A DNA stretch of 64,000 bases from Argentina anserina (lineage: Eukaryota > Streptophyta > Magnoliopsida > Rosales > Rosaceae), in NCBI RefSeq assembly GCF_933775445.1, contig NC_065875.1:16057555-16121554 (forward strand), read 5' to 3'. The notes under the pieces were generated by a model, which saw nothing but the letters and a program-made list of their open reading frames with translations, ran no database searches and had not been told where the DNA came from. The position numbers were made by a program, and so were the translations under genes. Every line of letters starts with the position of its first letter. Position 1 is the first letter of the stretch. Below, piece after piece: positions 35,393 to 49,100 of this stretch.

Positions 35393-38300
35393 AGACTAAT
35401 CGACATGGCCGATCTTCTTTGATTCCAATTCCAAGGAGCCAAGAAGATATAAATTATGAACTGAACTGATCCGATCAGTTCTGTGGAGAATGAGGATTAT
35501 GAATATATGGAGACGAAAGGGGTTCTCTGCTTTTTTTAGGGGAGAAGGAAATCTCTTTCTTACTAACACACTTCAATGTAAGTTTACGCATGCATATTTT
35601 GATATTTATATAAATTTTGCATATATCATATATAACGAGCTCCTACTGTGACGAACAATTAGATGACTAATAAGATATGTATGTCATTAGTCTCCCTCCA
35701 TATAGATCAATCATACATGCAGACCGGACTATTCATTTTAATTAATATATAAAGATATAGTTCAGTTCAGTTAGTCCCAGCACGCTTTTTTTAGTTTGAA
35801 AATGAGGCAGCAGAGTGTTTGGAAGCTTTGCAATGTGGCTCATCTTGTAGCAGCTTATGCGACTACTCTGATGCAAGAGGAATTTTTTCTCTCAACGCAT
35901 TCTTTTTTTCATTCTGCTGTAGTTATACTGAATTTTGTATTGTTTGAGTTTGAATTATTACTTTATAATGGATCATCGATTTATTCTTAAATGATCTGAG
36001 AGAAAGAACATTATCTGGGATGTCGGTGTATCATGTTTTTCAAACTATATATGCATGAGGAGGCCGGACTAATTATAAACAAAATTATCTACTCTCAGTA
36101 AGTCAATATGCACATCCTTTCTGCTGCCCCTACCTTTGTTTCATGAGAGTAAATTAATGTCCTCGTCAAAGTCGGTGAATGCTAGCTTAGTGAGGTTGGC
36201 ATACAATGACAAAGATGTTTGTAAATCATAAACTACATATATCGATCAGCGACTTATATGTAGTGAACTATGTTTGCCTTTATTGTTTTCTCAAAATTTT
36301 TAAGAGATAATTCATTCATAGAGTCACAAGTCAAGCATGTCATTATATATCCACCCATTACCATTCGAGGAGTAGATAATGCTTCATGTATACGTACTAT
36401 ATTGATACATATGATAGACCTAACTATTAAATCTACTTCCGCACCATGCAAAGAAAAGAAGAGAAAAACTTACACCATGACACGTATGGATTCGGCAAAC
36501 AACGAAACAAAAAAAATAAAAAATAAAAAACAAAACCAAATAAGAGTCTCAAATGAAAAAATAAAATAAAGCCTCAACCTCAAATAATGGCATCGGGGCA
36601 TAATTAAAAAACTTAAGCATGCTATGTTCCCTTCCCCTTGGTCCATGGCCCAGGCCCAAAACCCAGCCTAGATCTGAGAGGCCTAAAACCAGCTGGTTGC
36701 AGTCCTGATTACCGACTTGCTGCCATCGGTAATACAACCCTGCCGGTTAGACATGCCCTCACCACATAGGCCACTATCATCGCCAGTCCAAACCTCGCCT
36801 TCACCTAGTCCAAAAACTAATTTCAATGCCGACCAGCCTGTAACCCCCTCCATCAGTGCTCGAAATCTCTCCTGGATCCACCGACCCATTTGAGCCCTAT
36901 AGCCCATACCTAGATCTGGCCTTGTGTCTCCATCCCCAATCGGCCAAAATCTGCCCACACCTCGGCGACCAACCGCAGCGCCACCCTTGAAGGAAGAGCG
37001 ACCCCTATGTGAAACACAATCAACTCGAAGATATTTCTGAGCCGCCGCCAATCGAACTTGATGGTAGCCTCCACCACCGTCCAAAATCATCCCCTTCGCG
37101 AGAAATAGAGGAAAACCCTCTCTTCTAGCCCAAAGATTTGATTCACTATGGATCGGCGAAGAAGATCTCCACGCCACCACTCAAAATCGCGATCAGTGTC
37201 ACTCTAAGGGAAACCCTAGCAGAGAGCTTTCTTCCACTTCCTTCTTCTATTGTTTTCTCAATTAAGTTTATTTAGTACGTAAGTGCACTTAAATATTAGC
37301 ATCCGCGAGCTAATGTAATATCTTAATTATTCTAATTTCACCTAAGAAGCATGGACACACTTCTCACCTTACGTATTACGTGTCTGTGTCAGACACGAAC
37401 ACAATACGCTCTAATACGGCTAAATACGGCCTAATAAGCGTATCATACTTTAGACACGGTATGGACACGTGCATGTCCATTTAGGACACACGATATTAAT
37501 TATGATATGCTGGGTTTACGTTTTAAACATAAAAAAAAAACAAAACAAAAGATGAATCTCATTTGGCACCTCTTCTCAGATCTAACATCTAAGCCAACAT
37601 CAAAGTCTTGCAACCTTGACATCTTCCCTAATAAAAAAGGATCAGGAGCATCGATTGTGGAAAACTCACTTCATCTTACACAAGTATAAGCTGTTAATCA
37701 GAGGCGGATCTAACAACTGCTGGGAGAAAATTTTGGAGGTTGGGGTTAATCTAGCATATTCATTGTGTAAATGTTTGATTTTGACCAATAACAATCCTAT
37801 TAAACAACTAACTTGACCCCAACCCAATCAACCTTAATTAACAAAAGTGATGTAACTATGCAGACATCTCAAGCACGGCTCCTCACTTCTCTTCTCACAT
37901 ATGACGTATGTTAAGGGTGGTAACTGGTAAGACATAACATGGCAATACTTTGGGTTGGTTCTGATCCATCTTGTCAAAGCATGGCTCTTTCTGCAATCTG
38001 CATAGTGAATAATTTTCACGTTCATGTATTTATTAAAACGACGGTCTTCATTATTCATTTATTCCATGTCCTATAGCTCAGAGATGGATGTTGGTAACGG
38101 CCTGCCCAGCAGCTATTAGGAGAAAATAATAGGGGTCATGCTAAATTTTTTTATCCATCGAGCAATTTTTTGTTTTACAACCTTAGCCCAGTCATAGACT
38201 TATAGTTACCCTAATTTGTAATGACCTAACAAGGCAGACATCATAATTAAACTCCAAACACGTTTTCTTCGTTTGTTCTTCTCATTTTACTCGGATCCTC

Positions 38301-38703
38301 TCCCAAAAATATTTGTTGCTCTATTTTCTATTGCACAACTAAATTGTTCGGTTCTTCTATCACTTTGCACACGAAAAATAAATGAAAAAGAGAATGAGGT
38401 AAAATAAAATTCAAAGTATAGTATTCTTATTTGATTCTTACTAATGTTCTTCTTATTAATTCGTATTGGATTAATTGATTCTTATTTGATTCTTACTTAT
38501 ATCAGTTTTTATTGATGAGTAGTTTGTAAAAGTTGTTTTTTACCTTATCAAGAATTTACATTACTGTTGATGAATTTTTTTCCGCCCGGGTAACTTTTGG
38601 GCATTAGATCTGTCACTGCTGCTAACTAGAATACGCTGGAGATGTATATGGCAGATGAAGATTTATGGAAGCAACTAGCTCTATTTGATATGACGATGAG
38701 GAT
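35393..38703. other. Intergenic, mostly unrecognised
   Basis: A GC-richer block at about 36600-37200 is open on the minus strand (165 codons, 37180-36683), but no domain was recognised and it is followed by an oligo-A-rich tract at 36500-36570. It may be a fragment of a retroelement. Two direct related segments, starting cagaggcggatc (37699) and cagagatggatg (38079), look like repeated ends of a hAT-like family. Confidence 0.35.
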
Positions 38704-38835
38704 TGTGAGGGTGATTTAAGGAAGAAATCACGGACGTGATTTGTGGGATTTGTGGGAATGATTTATTGGGTTATATATAAAGCAGATTATGTGTAATAAC
38801 AATCAAGATACAATTTACCTGTATACAATTTAACA
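38704..38835 (+). repeat. 5' LTR of the copia element
   Basis: Starts tgtgagggtgatttaagg and ends acaatttaaca. It matches the 3' LTR over nearly its whole length. TATATAAA at 38774-38781 is a likely promoter TATA box. At ~132 bp it is short for a copia LTR. The exact left edge is uncertain by a few bases because the LTR starts differ. Confidence 0.8.
38774..38781 (+). promoter_or_regulatory. TATA box in copia 5' LTR
   Basis: TATATAAA; the 3' LTR has TATATAGA at the equivalent place. Confidence 0.5.
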
Positions 38836-38850
38836 TGGCATCAGAGCCAA
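38836..38850 (+). other. Copia primer binding site
   Basis: tggcatcagagccaa directly after the LTR closely resembles tggtatcagagc, the usual site complementary to initiator tRNA-Met in plant copia elements. Confidence 0.75.
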
Positions 38851-39039
38851 TTTTTTTGGAGCCTCTGTTTTTTTTTCTGGGTTTCCACTGCATTTTTTTC
38901 CGTGGAACTGGCCCGAATTCTGTGGTCTTGGTTGTCAATGTAGGTTCACCAATAGTGCAGGTGCACCCAAGACATTCTCAAATCCGTTTTTTATTCTTTT
39001 GTGTTTCCGCTGCATCAATCCTGAGTTTTTTCATTTTCA

Positions 39040-42000
39040 ATGGGTTTTGTAGACAACACAGAGAGTTCTCAGATCAATAATGTTCCACAATTTGAAGTAT
39101 CTGTCAAGAATTCTGAAAGTGGTTCTTTTGGGGGCGCCAAACTCAATGGGACCAATTTCCGTAAATGGATGAGAATTATGGCCGCTCATCTTCGAGGCAT
39201 GCACAAGATGAGGCATGTAATCGGAGTAACTACGGCTCCTAGTGAAGATGATATTGTGGCCTACACTAAGTGGGACGACGATGATGGTCTTGTCATGTCA
39301 GTCTTGTGGAAAGCTATGAATGACGAGATCGTTGATCTGGTGGAGGCCTGTAGCACTGCGTAGGCAATATGGCAAACACTGGAAGGCTTACATACTAATG
39401 ACTCCGATTTCATACATGTTCATGAATTAATATGCACAGTTTTGGTGATGCAACAGGATGGGCAACCGGTGGCGCAATATTTCACCAAACTGAAAAATAT
39501 TTGGGCTGAAATTGATATGAAACGTCCTTACATGATCAAGAATCAGGAGGATATTGTTTGGTACTAAAAAGAGAAGGAGCTTGAGCGCGTTCATCATTTC
39601 CTGAAAGATCATGATGCAAAGCATAACAGTGTGAAAAAAGAATTGCTCAGAAAGATCGAACCCCATAGCATAATCACCACTTTCACATATATCCGTACGG
39701 ATGAGTCTCAACATGCGAGTCTTCATCAGGCACAAGTTGTAGTTTCCAGTCTTACTGTTCATGCTAGATCTCCCGCACCATCGCGTCCGCTAGCAACTTT
39801 GACTCCACTTCATCAGCAAGGCCCACCACTAGACTTCGGGAATCAACCTCGTCCTCCTTGTTCTAATTGTCATGATACTAACCATGCTCGTGCGACTTGT
39901 TGGAAGTTGTATCCACACCTTAGGCCTAAGAGTCCTAATTATCGTCCCAAGGTAAAAACAACTATTCAATTCATCCACGAACCGGATATCTATGGTGTGG
40001 TTGGACATGATCATCATACAGCAGGAGGAGCAACACTTACCGCATCCATAGCTGGTCGTGGTAAAATTGGTATGGTTTTAAATATTTCTAACTTTGTTGG
40101 TTTTGATACATGGATTATTGATTCTGGTGCGTCTGATCATATGACTTATGAAAAATCTTATTTTACCATATTGTCTCATCCACCAGTATCCTATGTTACT
40201 AATGCTAATGGTGATGCCTTTCCCGTGTTAGGGACATGGTCATTTCTTATTACTCCCACTATAGAACTTCACAATGTGCTATATGTACCTGCTTTATCTC
40301 ATCATTTGATATCTGTCCCACAATTGAACGCTGACGCTAAGTGTTCTGTGACATTTTTTCATATGTATGAGATATTTCAGGATCTTCTCACCGGGGAGTT
40401 CATTGGTCGGGGGTATCTGAGGGGCAGGTTGTTTCATCTGGATCAGACATATGCGGGGGAGAAACCAGGGGTACAGTCTCAGACTGCTTTAATCTCCACT
40501 TCTGACAAGCTAAGTGAAGTTTGGTTATGACATCATCGCTTAGGGCATCCATCTTTTAGTGTTATGAAACAATCCATGCCTACTTTGTTTATTAGTGTGG
40601 CTGAGTCCTCTTTACGTTGTGAGACATGTGTTTTGGGTAATAGTCATCGATCTACTTATTCCCCTAATACTTCTAATAAAAGTACTATTCCTTTTGAATT
40701 AATTCATTTTGATGTTTGGGGACCCTCCAAAGAGTCTATTATGTCCGGAATGCGGTATTATGTGTCCTTTATTGATGATTGCACACGTCTTTCATGGATT
40801 ATTCTTCTTAAAACCAAATATGAGGTTTTTTCGGCTTTTCAAGCCTTCTATACCACTGTCCAAACCCAATATAATGCCACAATTAGAGTTCTTTGTTCTG
40901 ATAATGGGGGGGGGAATATGTGAATCATGTCTTTCAGGAGTTTTTTTTATCACACACGGAATTGTTCATCAAACAACATGTCCTTACACACCTGAGCAGA
41001 ATGACGTTTCTGAAAGGAAAAATTGTCATTTACTTGATATGGCTCGGTGTATTCATTTTAGTGCCCATATGCCTAAATACATTTAGGGTAATGCTGTCAT
41101 AACTTCCGCCCACCTCATTAATCGTCTTCCATCTCGTGTCCTTCAGGGATAAGTTCCATATGAGGTGTTTGCATCTCATGTCACATTACCCTCTTTCATA
41201 CTCTTCTTGCCCGTGTTTTCGGCTGTGTTACTTTTGTCCATCTTCCACAACATCAGCGGTCTAAGTTGGATGTCCGGGCAGTTAAATGTGTGTTTGTTGG
41301 ATATGGCGGACATCAGAAAGGGTACCGATGCTATCATCCACCTACTAGGAAGTACTATGTCACTATGGATGTTACTTTTTTTTAGGATATGAGCTATTTT
41401 ACCTCTTCTGATACTGCTCTTCAGGGGAGAATTCATATTTTGAAGAGCTGTATCATGGAGAGGGGGAGACCAGTGAGCCTATACATATGTCGGGTTCCGT
41501 TGAGATTACCAATTTGTCAGCTACACATGCACCACTAGATGATTCCGGTATAATCACTCTGGAGATTCAGGAATCAGAAGATGACAACACAACTGCCCCT
41601 CATGTCTCCCGTACTGATGTTTATCCACCTGACCAATGCTCTCTTGGTACAGAAGATCACTCATCTGAGATTAATCATTCTATTGGGACTAATACTAGTG
41701 AGGCTAATAGTAGACAATATGTCTTGCCAAATAGGTCTACTCGGGGTCAGCCAACAAAAAAAATATGAACCTACCCTTCAGGCTAAAGCAAAGTATCATG
41801 TGACAAATTTTATATCTACCAAAAGATTGTCTAAGTCATACGAGTCATTTGTGAATCAAATATCCACTGTATCAGTACCTAACAAAGTGCATGATGCATT
41901 TTGAGATCCAAAATGCAGGAAAGCAATGGATGAAGAGATTGAAGCATTACAAAAGAACAATACTTGGGATCTTGTATCTCCACCACATGGCAAGAAGGTG

Positions 42001-43428
42001 GTAGGATGTCGTTGGGTGTTTATAGTGAAGCATAATCCAGATGGGTTAGTGAGCCGGTATAAAGCACACCTAGTAGCAAAGAGGTTCACCCAGACGTATG
42101 GCATAGACTATGATGAGACATTTGCACCTGTTGCAAAGATAAACATTATTCGGGTATTGCTCTCTTTTGCTGCTAACTTAAACTGCCCATTTAGACAGTT
42201 TGATGTTAAGAATGCATTCCTTCATGGAGAACTAACATAGGAAGTATACATGAATCTTACACCCTGATATGTGGCCGCTTCTCCAAGTAACTTTCTATGC
42301 AGATTGAGAAAGTCTTTGTATAGTCTTAAACAGTCACCTCGTGCTTGGTTTGGAAGATTCTCACAGTTCATGAGGAAAATTAACTACAGACAGAGTAATT
42401 CAGACCACACATTCTTTCTCAAACATTAACAAGGGAGGGTAACAGCCCTAATTATATATGTTGATGATATGATAGTTACTGGAAATGATACTGTTGAGGT
42501 GGATAGATTACAGAAACAGCTAGCCACAGAGTTTGAGACGAAGGACCTAGGTACACTCAAGTACTTCTTGGGCATTGAGATAGCCTGTGGAAGTGATGGT
42601 ATTTCTTTGTGTCAGAGGAAGTACATCCTTGATATACTAACAGAGACATGTATGTTAGATTGCACTCCCATTGATACTCCTATTGAGCAGAACCATCGAT
42701 TAGCAGAGTATCCAGATCAAGTGCCTATTGAAAAACCTTGTTATCAGAGGCTAGTTGGACGCCTAATTTATTTATCACATACTAGACCAGATGTTGCGTA
42801 TGCAGTAAGTGTAGTGAGTCAGTTCATGCATAATCCCAGTGTGGACCACATGGATGCTGTTGTAAGGATTTTGAGGTACTTGAAGTCAGCTCCAGGGAGA
42901 GGAGTAATGTTCTATAATCACAATAATATCCTTGAGGTTGGTGGCTTCACAGATGCAGACTGGGCTGAAAATATTACAGATCGGAGATCCCCATCAGGGT
43001 ACTTTACCTTTGTTGGAGGTAATCTTGTTACATGGAAGAGTAAGAAATAAAAAGTGGTAGCTCGATCTAGTGCTGAAGCATAATACAGAGGTATGGCTCA
43101 AGGAGTGTACGAATTGTTATGGCTTAGAAATTTGCTACAAGACTTGGATATTAAGTCTAAGTGTGCTATGAAGCTGTACTGTGACAAAAAGGTAGCTATT
43201 GATATCTCACAGAATCCTGTGCAACATGATCATACAAAACATGTGGAGGTTGATCGTCACTTTATAAAGGAGAAGCTAGACGCGAAGATCATTAGTTTTC
43301 CTTTTGTTCCTACAAAAGAGCAATTTGCCGATATGCTCACAAAAAGAGTGTCTAAGAATGTCTTTTATGACTCACTTAGCAAGTTGGGCATGGTTGATGT
43401 GTATGCGCCAACTTGTGGGGGTGTTTGA
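39040..43428 (+). pseudogene. copia gag-pol polyprotein (broken)
   Basis: One frame covers most of the polyprotein. Gag starts about 39040 (LNGTNFRKWMRIMAAHL). A knuckle C-x2-C-x4-H-x4-C is at about 39857-39902 (CSNCHDTNHARATC). The protease has WIIDSGASDHMT near 40110. Integrase follows with HHRLGHPS, FVDD-like SFIDDCTRLSW and a DNGG motif. Reverse transcriptase has [19 protein letters not shown] and YVDDMIVTGND. RNase H has GFTDADWAE and ends FADMLTKRVS. Stops lie at 39361, 39565, 40528, 41084, 42238, 42265, 42427, 43048 and 43081. A nine-G run near 40911 shifts the frame, and the integrase C-terminal region (40920-41770) is in other frames. Confidence 0.9.
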
Positions 43429-43553
43429 GCGTGATTTAAGGAAGAAATCACATACGTGATTTTTGGGATTTGTGGGAATGATTTATTGGGTTATATAGAA
43501 CAAATTATGTGTAATAACGATCAAGATACAATTTACCTATATACAATTTAACT
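43422..43553 (+). repeat. 3' LTR of the copia element
   Basis: Matches the 5' LTR, starting tgtttgagcgtgatttaagg and ending acaatttaact. Its last base differs from the 5' copy, so the canonical CA end is lost here. Confidence 0.8.
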
Positions 43554-44760
43554 AGAATGAGGGACTATATCAAGATATGTTGATATGATACTGGGTGAAG
43601 CACTCTGTTGGTCTATGCAGTTATGGTTATAGAGTTAAAATAAGTAAACGGGAACATGGAGGAGAATGAAGATGAATCAATAAAGACTTTAATATAGAGT
43701 ATTGGAGTGGTAGACTTTTTTTTTTGTCAATGACTGAAGTGGTAGACTAGAAGAGTATCTCATGGTCATGCCCACGTGGGAGCTTAAGATAATTGGTGGA
43801 GTGGGGTAGTTTATTATTGTTGTGTGTGTGTGTGAGAGAGAGGGAGTGCTATGCCTAATGGGAGCAGATATACGTTGATGGATTCGTCTATGGTGCAGTA
43901 CTGCATACCATACATACCGAATCAGACGGTGGATAGATGATGTCTTGAAATACACGTGGGGTGTATAGACGGTAGATTAAATGCGCTCCACCTGCACCAT
44001 AGAATTTTCCTATGTTGATCGCTACATCTCCATTTGACTTCTTTTTTCTTGTGTATTTTTTAATTATATATATATTATATTTAATTAATATGTCCGTATT
44101 TAATATAAATTTTATTTCACGTATTCACATATCGTATCATATACTTGGTATCCGTGTTTCTTGGATTTCACTCATTAATTTCAGTGATATATAACGCAAC
44201 TAGCCGGCCACCATCACGGGTTGACGTTGACCATCTGCCAGCAAAGACACTTGTTCAAAACTAAAAAGACAAGGGAAACAATGCAATACTAAGTAGCTTA
44301 GCTGGAAGAATAATAGATCATCCACAAAAGATCTAGAACTTTGACCTAGCTAGCCAGTTTGCAAGCCTTGAAGCGTACTCTGAAGTATATTCACTTGAAG
44401 TGAAGTGTAGGCATTAATTGTGATAGAGAGGATGATTGTCACTTGCTTAGAGTTAGTGGCATGGGGGTGGTAATTGAGATTTGACTATCTGAGACACCTT
44501 CTGTAACAGTAACCGGAAGGCAGTACCTTAACCTGAGTTCACATAATCGATTACGCCACTCGAATGACTCGATCCACAATCGCTGGAGGAGGTCAGTTCG
44601 ATTAGCAGCAGCTATAGGTTCATTAGGTTGCAAAAGTCTTCCAATGCATATGGCTTGGTTGAACGGTTGGTCATGATCAAGGGACGATGACTCAATTATA
44701 CGACGACGTTTTGGTAAACCTAGTTTCTACCTAGATCGAAGTTGTTGAACACTTGAACCC
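43554..44760. other. Intergenic DNA
   Basis: Contains a small GT/GA-rich tract (43820-43850). A short open frame on the minus strand (44633-44439) has no recognised family. No gene is supported. Confidence 0.35.
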
Positions 44761-45409
44761 ACCGGCGGATCCAGCCATGCAACTTTTTTAGATAAAAAAT
44801 TACTATATTAGTGCTATCTTAAAGAAAATAAGAAAATATGTATGTACAAAATTGTGTTCTTGGCATAAGTGGCGGAACATGAGAAAAGATTTCGAAGGGA
44901 CTAAATTTTTATTCAGTGGCGGTAACAATGAATTAATTCTGCCGGATGAGCAATTTACACTAAATGTACCATTAATTATGATATTAACACCTAATTAAGG
45001 GGAAATAAAAAATTTCGCCGGAGGGGCCATGCACCCCTCTGGCCTCCAAGAGGTTCTGCCACTGCTTGGCATACATTTCCACTATAAAATGGTAATCTCC
45101 TTCTTAAAATATATAAAATCCTCAAATATAACTCTTCTAATCTTCTTCTCATTATATATTGAATATGAAATTTCAAGTATGAGTTATTAAGAGTTTTAAT
45201 TTAATCAATTTGAGAACAATTTTGTTGGAAATTTTAATTTGTCTTTGATTTTCATAATATTCTTCTACTTTCATTCATGCTCACTTTTATTTTGAAAACT
45301 TATTAACGGCTACATTTTGCATGGTAATACATTCACACTGACAAAAAAGTTTTGGCCATTAGCTAAAGTTAAAATCCACCCTATGTTCCGATCTTAGATC
45401 CGCCACTGG
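44761..45409. mobile_element. hAT-like MITE (outer), 8 bp target-site duplication
   Basis: Termini ACCGGCGGATC (left) and the complement of GATCCGCCACTGG (right) form diverged inverted repeats. The flanks are ttgaaccc on both sides (44753-44760 and 45410-45417), an exact 8 bp duplication. The element contains a second MITE (44867-45064) with its own duplication. No transposase is encoded. Confidence 0.75.
44867..45064. mobile_element. hAT-like MITE (inner), 8 bp target-site duplication
   Basis: 198 bp. Left AAGTGGCGGAAC pairs with right GTTCTGCCACTG. Flanks are cttggcat on both sides (44859-44866 and 45065-45072), an exact 8 bp duplication. It inserted into the older element at 44761-45409. 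Confidence 0.78.
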
Positions 45410-46118
45410 TTGAACCCAGCCAACACGGCAACACACCAACGTCTGTATCCTCTACAACAATCCCACCTTTCGAAAGCTTAAATTTTGATATTAATTGAGA
45501 TTAATGTATGAATGCAGCAGTTTTTGAGGAAGAGATAGTGAGTTTATGGCTTTATGCATGCTTTTTCAGTCTAGACAAAACTAGATTGCATGAGTGTTAA
45601 TACCAGGCAGTAGATAGAAAAAGGGGGAAGGTCTTTGTTCTTTCATATATGTGGTTTCTTAATTTTGTGATGGCATCCTGTACACCTTGGTCACTGGCAG
45701 TAATTAATTAGGTCAATATTTCGGTGATGCCTTAACACAACTCCTCATGCAAAGGATGCAATAGTATTGACCACAGACCCGATGTATAGGTTGGAGTCCC
45801 TTTAATACCCGCCATGCATGCATGCATAAACCTTCCTTCAATGATAAACTTGACTGGCTTCAGCAACAATGTGGATGCCCTGATCTAACCTATTCAGCCA
45901 TTGTAATATCTTCAACAAGACAACAGTTCACTAAAATTCAGTTCAAAATGTTGCTAAATCAAAGTAAGATCTAGAAAATAGTCAACACTGATAATGCAAG
46001 AATGTAAGAAATATCTCTCCCTCACTCACTCTCCCACTCCCTCCTTCCTCAGCACAATTTGTTGAACTGAAGCTCATGTATGGTATAATTTGAGCTAAAT
46101 GCCCATCACTAATCTCTA
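45410..46118. other. Intergenic and 3' UTR of the VAMP gene
   Basis: The part closest to 46118 is probably the 3' UTR of the minus-strand gene. No other gene is seen. Confidence 0.4.
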
Positions 46119-49100
46119 CTAGTTTGTGCAGTCAAATCCATGACAAATAGAAAGCCAGATAACCAAGATCAGAAGTAACAAGATTCCAAAAACCACCAAC
46201 TTTATCTTCATGTTTTGATACCACAGCTTCCTTCTCATTTGTGTCCCTTTATTTTTGTAATCTTGGGCCTGAAAAGTGCAATAAAGATTTTAGTACTTGT
46301 ACAAAAGATGAATGGCTAGGCTTTCTTTTGACTCCAATTTACCTGGGAACAAAGGTTATCGGTCTTGTCAACAAGAACAGTAAGGTTTTCCCCTCTATCA
46401 ATGGCCTGAAAAGCATGCAGACAAACATGAAGCATAATATCTATAGCCTGGTCAAGTGATAATGGAGGAAAGAATCCTTTAAAATGCAACAGATCTAATA
46501 AAAGAAAGTCAAGCTATAAATGCAAGATTTTAGTTATAGTGTGTTATCTTAATGGACTGGCAAAAGTTCCACTGGTCTAGGCGAACCCCAATATAAGGAA
46601 ATAACCCACATACATAAGGAAATCACCCACATTCATGATGAATCTGTAATTCGTTTTGACATCACCAATATCATGCCTCCTCTCTCTGAAGTATTTTTGT
46701 TTTACAAAATTATGTGTAAGGTTTTGAATCCACAATGAGGTCACCTGTCTAATATTTCTCTAGATTTACTAAGTTTATGCAACAGGATGTTTATAGCCTT
46801 GTTAATGGGTCCAGTATACCGATATGTAATAAATAAGCAACAAACGGATCATACATGAAACATGTTAGTTGAAGAAAAAGAAAAGACACATACTAGACTA
46901 ATCAAATGAATTAACAGATCAAAGTTATGAAAGGCAACTGTTTTTACTCCTATGTTTAACCTGGATTGATTATATTCATATTTGGTTGTTCAGGAGAAAA
47001 ACATTTGGGGTGTGTTAATAGCACAACCTATAATTAATATGGACTCCAATCCTTCACCAGGAAACAATAATCGTAACTCCTCTTGTCAGGTTCAACAATA
47101 AATCATCCATGCTTAATCTGGGTCAATGCTAAGAAGTATGCTCCTCCTTTTACAAAATCCTTTGCAAAATTATAAAGCACATTAGAGCATCTTATAGTCT
47201 AACACTATGGTCCTTGATTACAGTTTAGGGAAATTCATTGCATAAAGATAGATTACTCCAAAGTCCCCTACAATATAATGTCACAGCAGAAATTCCATGG
47301 GCACATGCAAACTATAATCACACTCAAAATAAGATAGAGATACAAAGAAATCAACTTTTTCTATAGTTTTAGTTTCAGATTCCTCTGTCTGACGGGGGTT
47401 AGGACGTCTGGCAGAAAGATCTCAACTTACTGCTAAGAAAAATCTTGGTGACCATGATTCAAGAGCATATCACTCCTAGCCAAAAGACTACATATAAAAT
47501 ACTAATCTTGAAAATATACTCATGCTTTTTCATATTATAATAAAGCTACAAAATTGCAATGACTTCCATCAATCATGGAAACTCCCATAATCACACTAGT
47601 ATAAGGAAGCCGCCCATACACATAATAGCCCCTTTGACACAACAACTATGGCATCATCACCTCTCTCTAGAGTGTACTATTCTTTCACACAATTTTTTTA
47701 CCCACTAGAGTTTACCAATCATAGTTCATCACGAACTTAACTGACTATACATAATCCATAACTTTCACTTATATAATCATTACCAATCTTTACCATTTGT
47801 CTCCACAACAGTGAGGACCAGATGTCCGCTAAGTAAAAATATCTAGAGAAGAAAAGAGAACAAAATTCCTTGTAGAGACATACCAAACCAGATATTCTTG
47901 GTAGAAAGCTAGAGAAAAGGGATGCTTGTTGAAATGCAGAATGGTAGATCAGTAACCAAAATAACTTCTTTAAAGACTAAGCAAATGGATTACATTTAGA
48001 GATTAAAAGGAACACATTTAAGTAATCACAGTTGATTTACCTTGTCAATATTCTCTAACATTATGCTTTTGACTTCTGAAACTTGCGCCTTCACTCTTAA
48101 TAGCTTTTCAATCTCTTCTGCATGATCAATTATATACTTCATGTGCTCTTTCATTATTGGTCTGGAATTTTCAAGCTAATCTTAGTTGACCAGAAATCTG
48201 TTCTCAAAAGCAAAGATATTTATGTACATAATCACATAAATTCCCAATGAATAAACGTACCCAAATTCCCTGTTAAGACTTTTGGCGATAGCTGTATCTG
48301 CTTTACCACCCCCATATCTTTTCCTAAAGTCGGCTTTCACTCGTTCTAGAAATGCAATAGATATCTGTTTGCCAACTGAGTCCTTTGCAACTACACAGTA
48401 CGCTGCAGATTCCATAAAAGACCTAGATATGAGTTGTCAAGAAATATAATGCATCCAAACTAAAATTAATTAATTGAAAGGTTTTGATTGGACACAGATA
48501 TATGACAACAACAGATGGCAGTGTTTCTTCATTCAATTGTTTCATATTGAACTAGTACTTACGTGCCAAGCAATGAATAATAGCTAAGAAATGGATCAAC
48601 TGCAGGACTATTATGACAAAGATAATATGCTTTAAAAAACTTCATTCAATGAGCTGGCATGTAACCCTAACTAAATGTCTAATTGAAGTTTGAAGGAGAC
48701 CCAAGATAAAGGATACTAAATTCTCAGATAAACAAGGTTGTAAACTTAAAATTCAGTAGGGCACTGAAAGGTGATTTGTAAAATGCATGGTGTTATAATG
48801 TGACACATTCTACTACCAGAAGAATAAAAAGACCGGACATATCTCTTCTCCCAAAATCAATGTTTGAATCACAAGTTAAATATTCAATAGTGTAACTTGA
48901 TAAATCTTGTTTTTTTTAATAATAATTTATCAACACCCTTAATATGTTCCTAGATCCATAAAGTTCTGTAATCACTTGCAGAAAATTCAATCTATTTTAA
49001 GAGCCTGACCAACCATAAGAAAAGTGACCTCTATACAAAACTCAATCATATCTTCAAACACCAAAACAACCCAATAACAGGCGATCTCGATTTCCATTCT

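Larger units (their letters stand above)
38704..43553 (+). mobile_element. Ty1/copia LTR retrotransposon, inactivated
   Basis: About 4.85 kb. It is bounded by ~132 bp LTRs at 38704-38835 and 43422-43553, which differ by scattered substitutions and small indels. A primer binding site, tggcatcagagcc, follows the 5' LTR, and the purine-rich acttgtggggg precedes the 3' LTR. Inside are gag, a CCHC knuckle, protease, integrase, reverse transcriptase and RNase H in copia order. About ten in-frame stops and several frameshifts disable it. No clean target-site duplication was found. Confidence 0.9.

Noticed and set aside
36683..37180. 165-codon minus-strand frame
   Set aside because: No recognised domain, surrounded by repeat-like DNA; probably a retroelement fragment. 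Left as an intergenic note.
44439..44633. 64-codon minus-strand frame (contains RTDLLQRLWIESFEWRNRL)
   Set aside because: It looks somewhat protein-like but no family was recognised and no neighbouring exon supports it.
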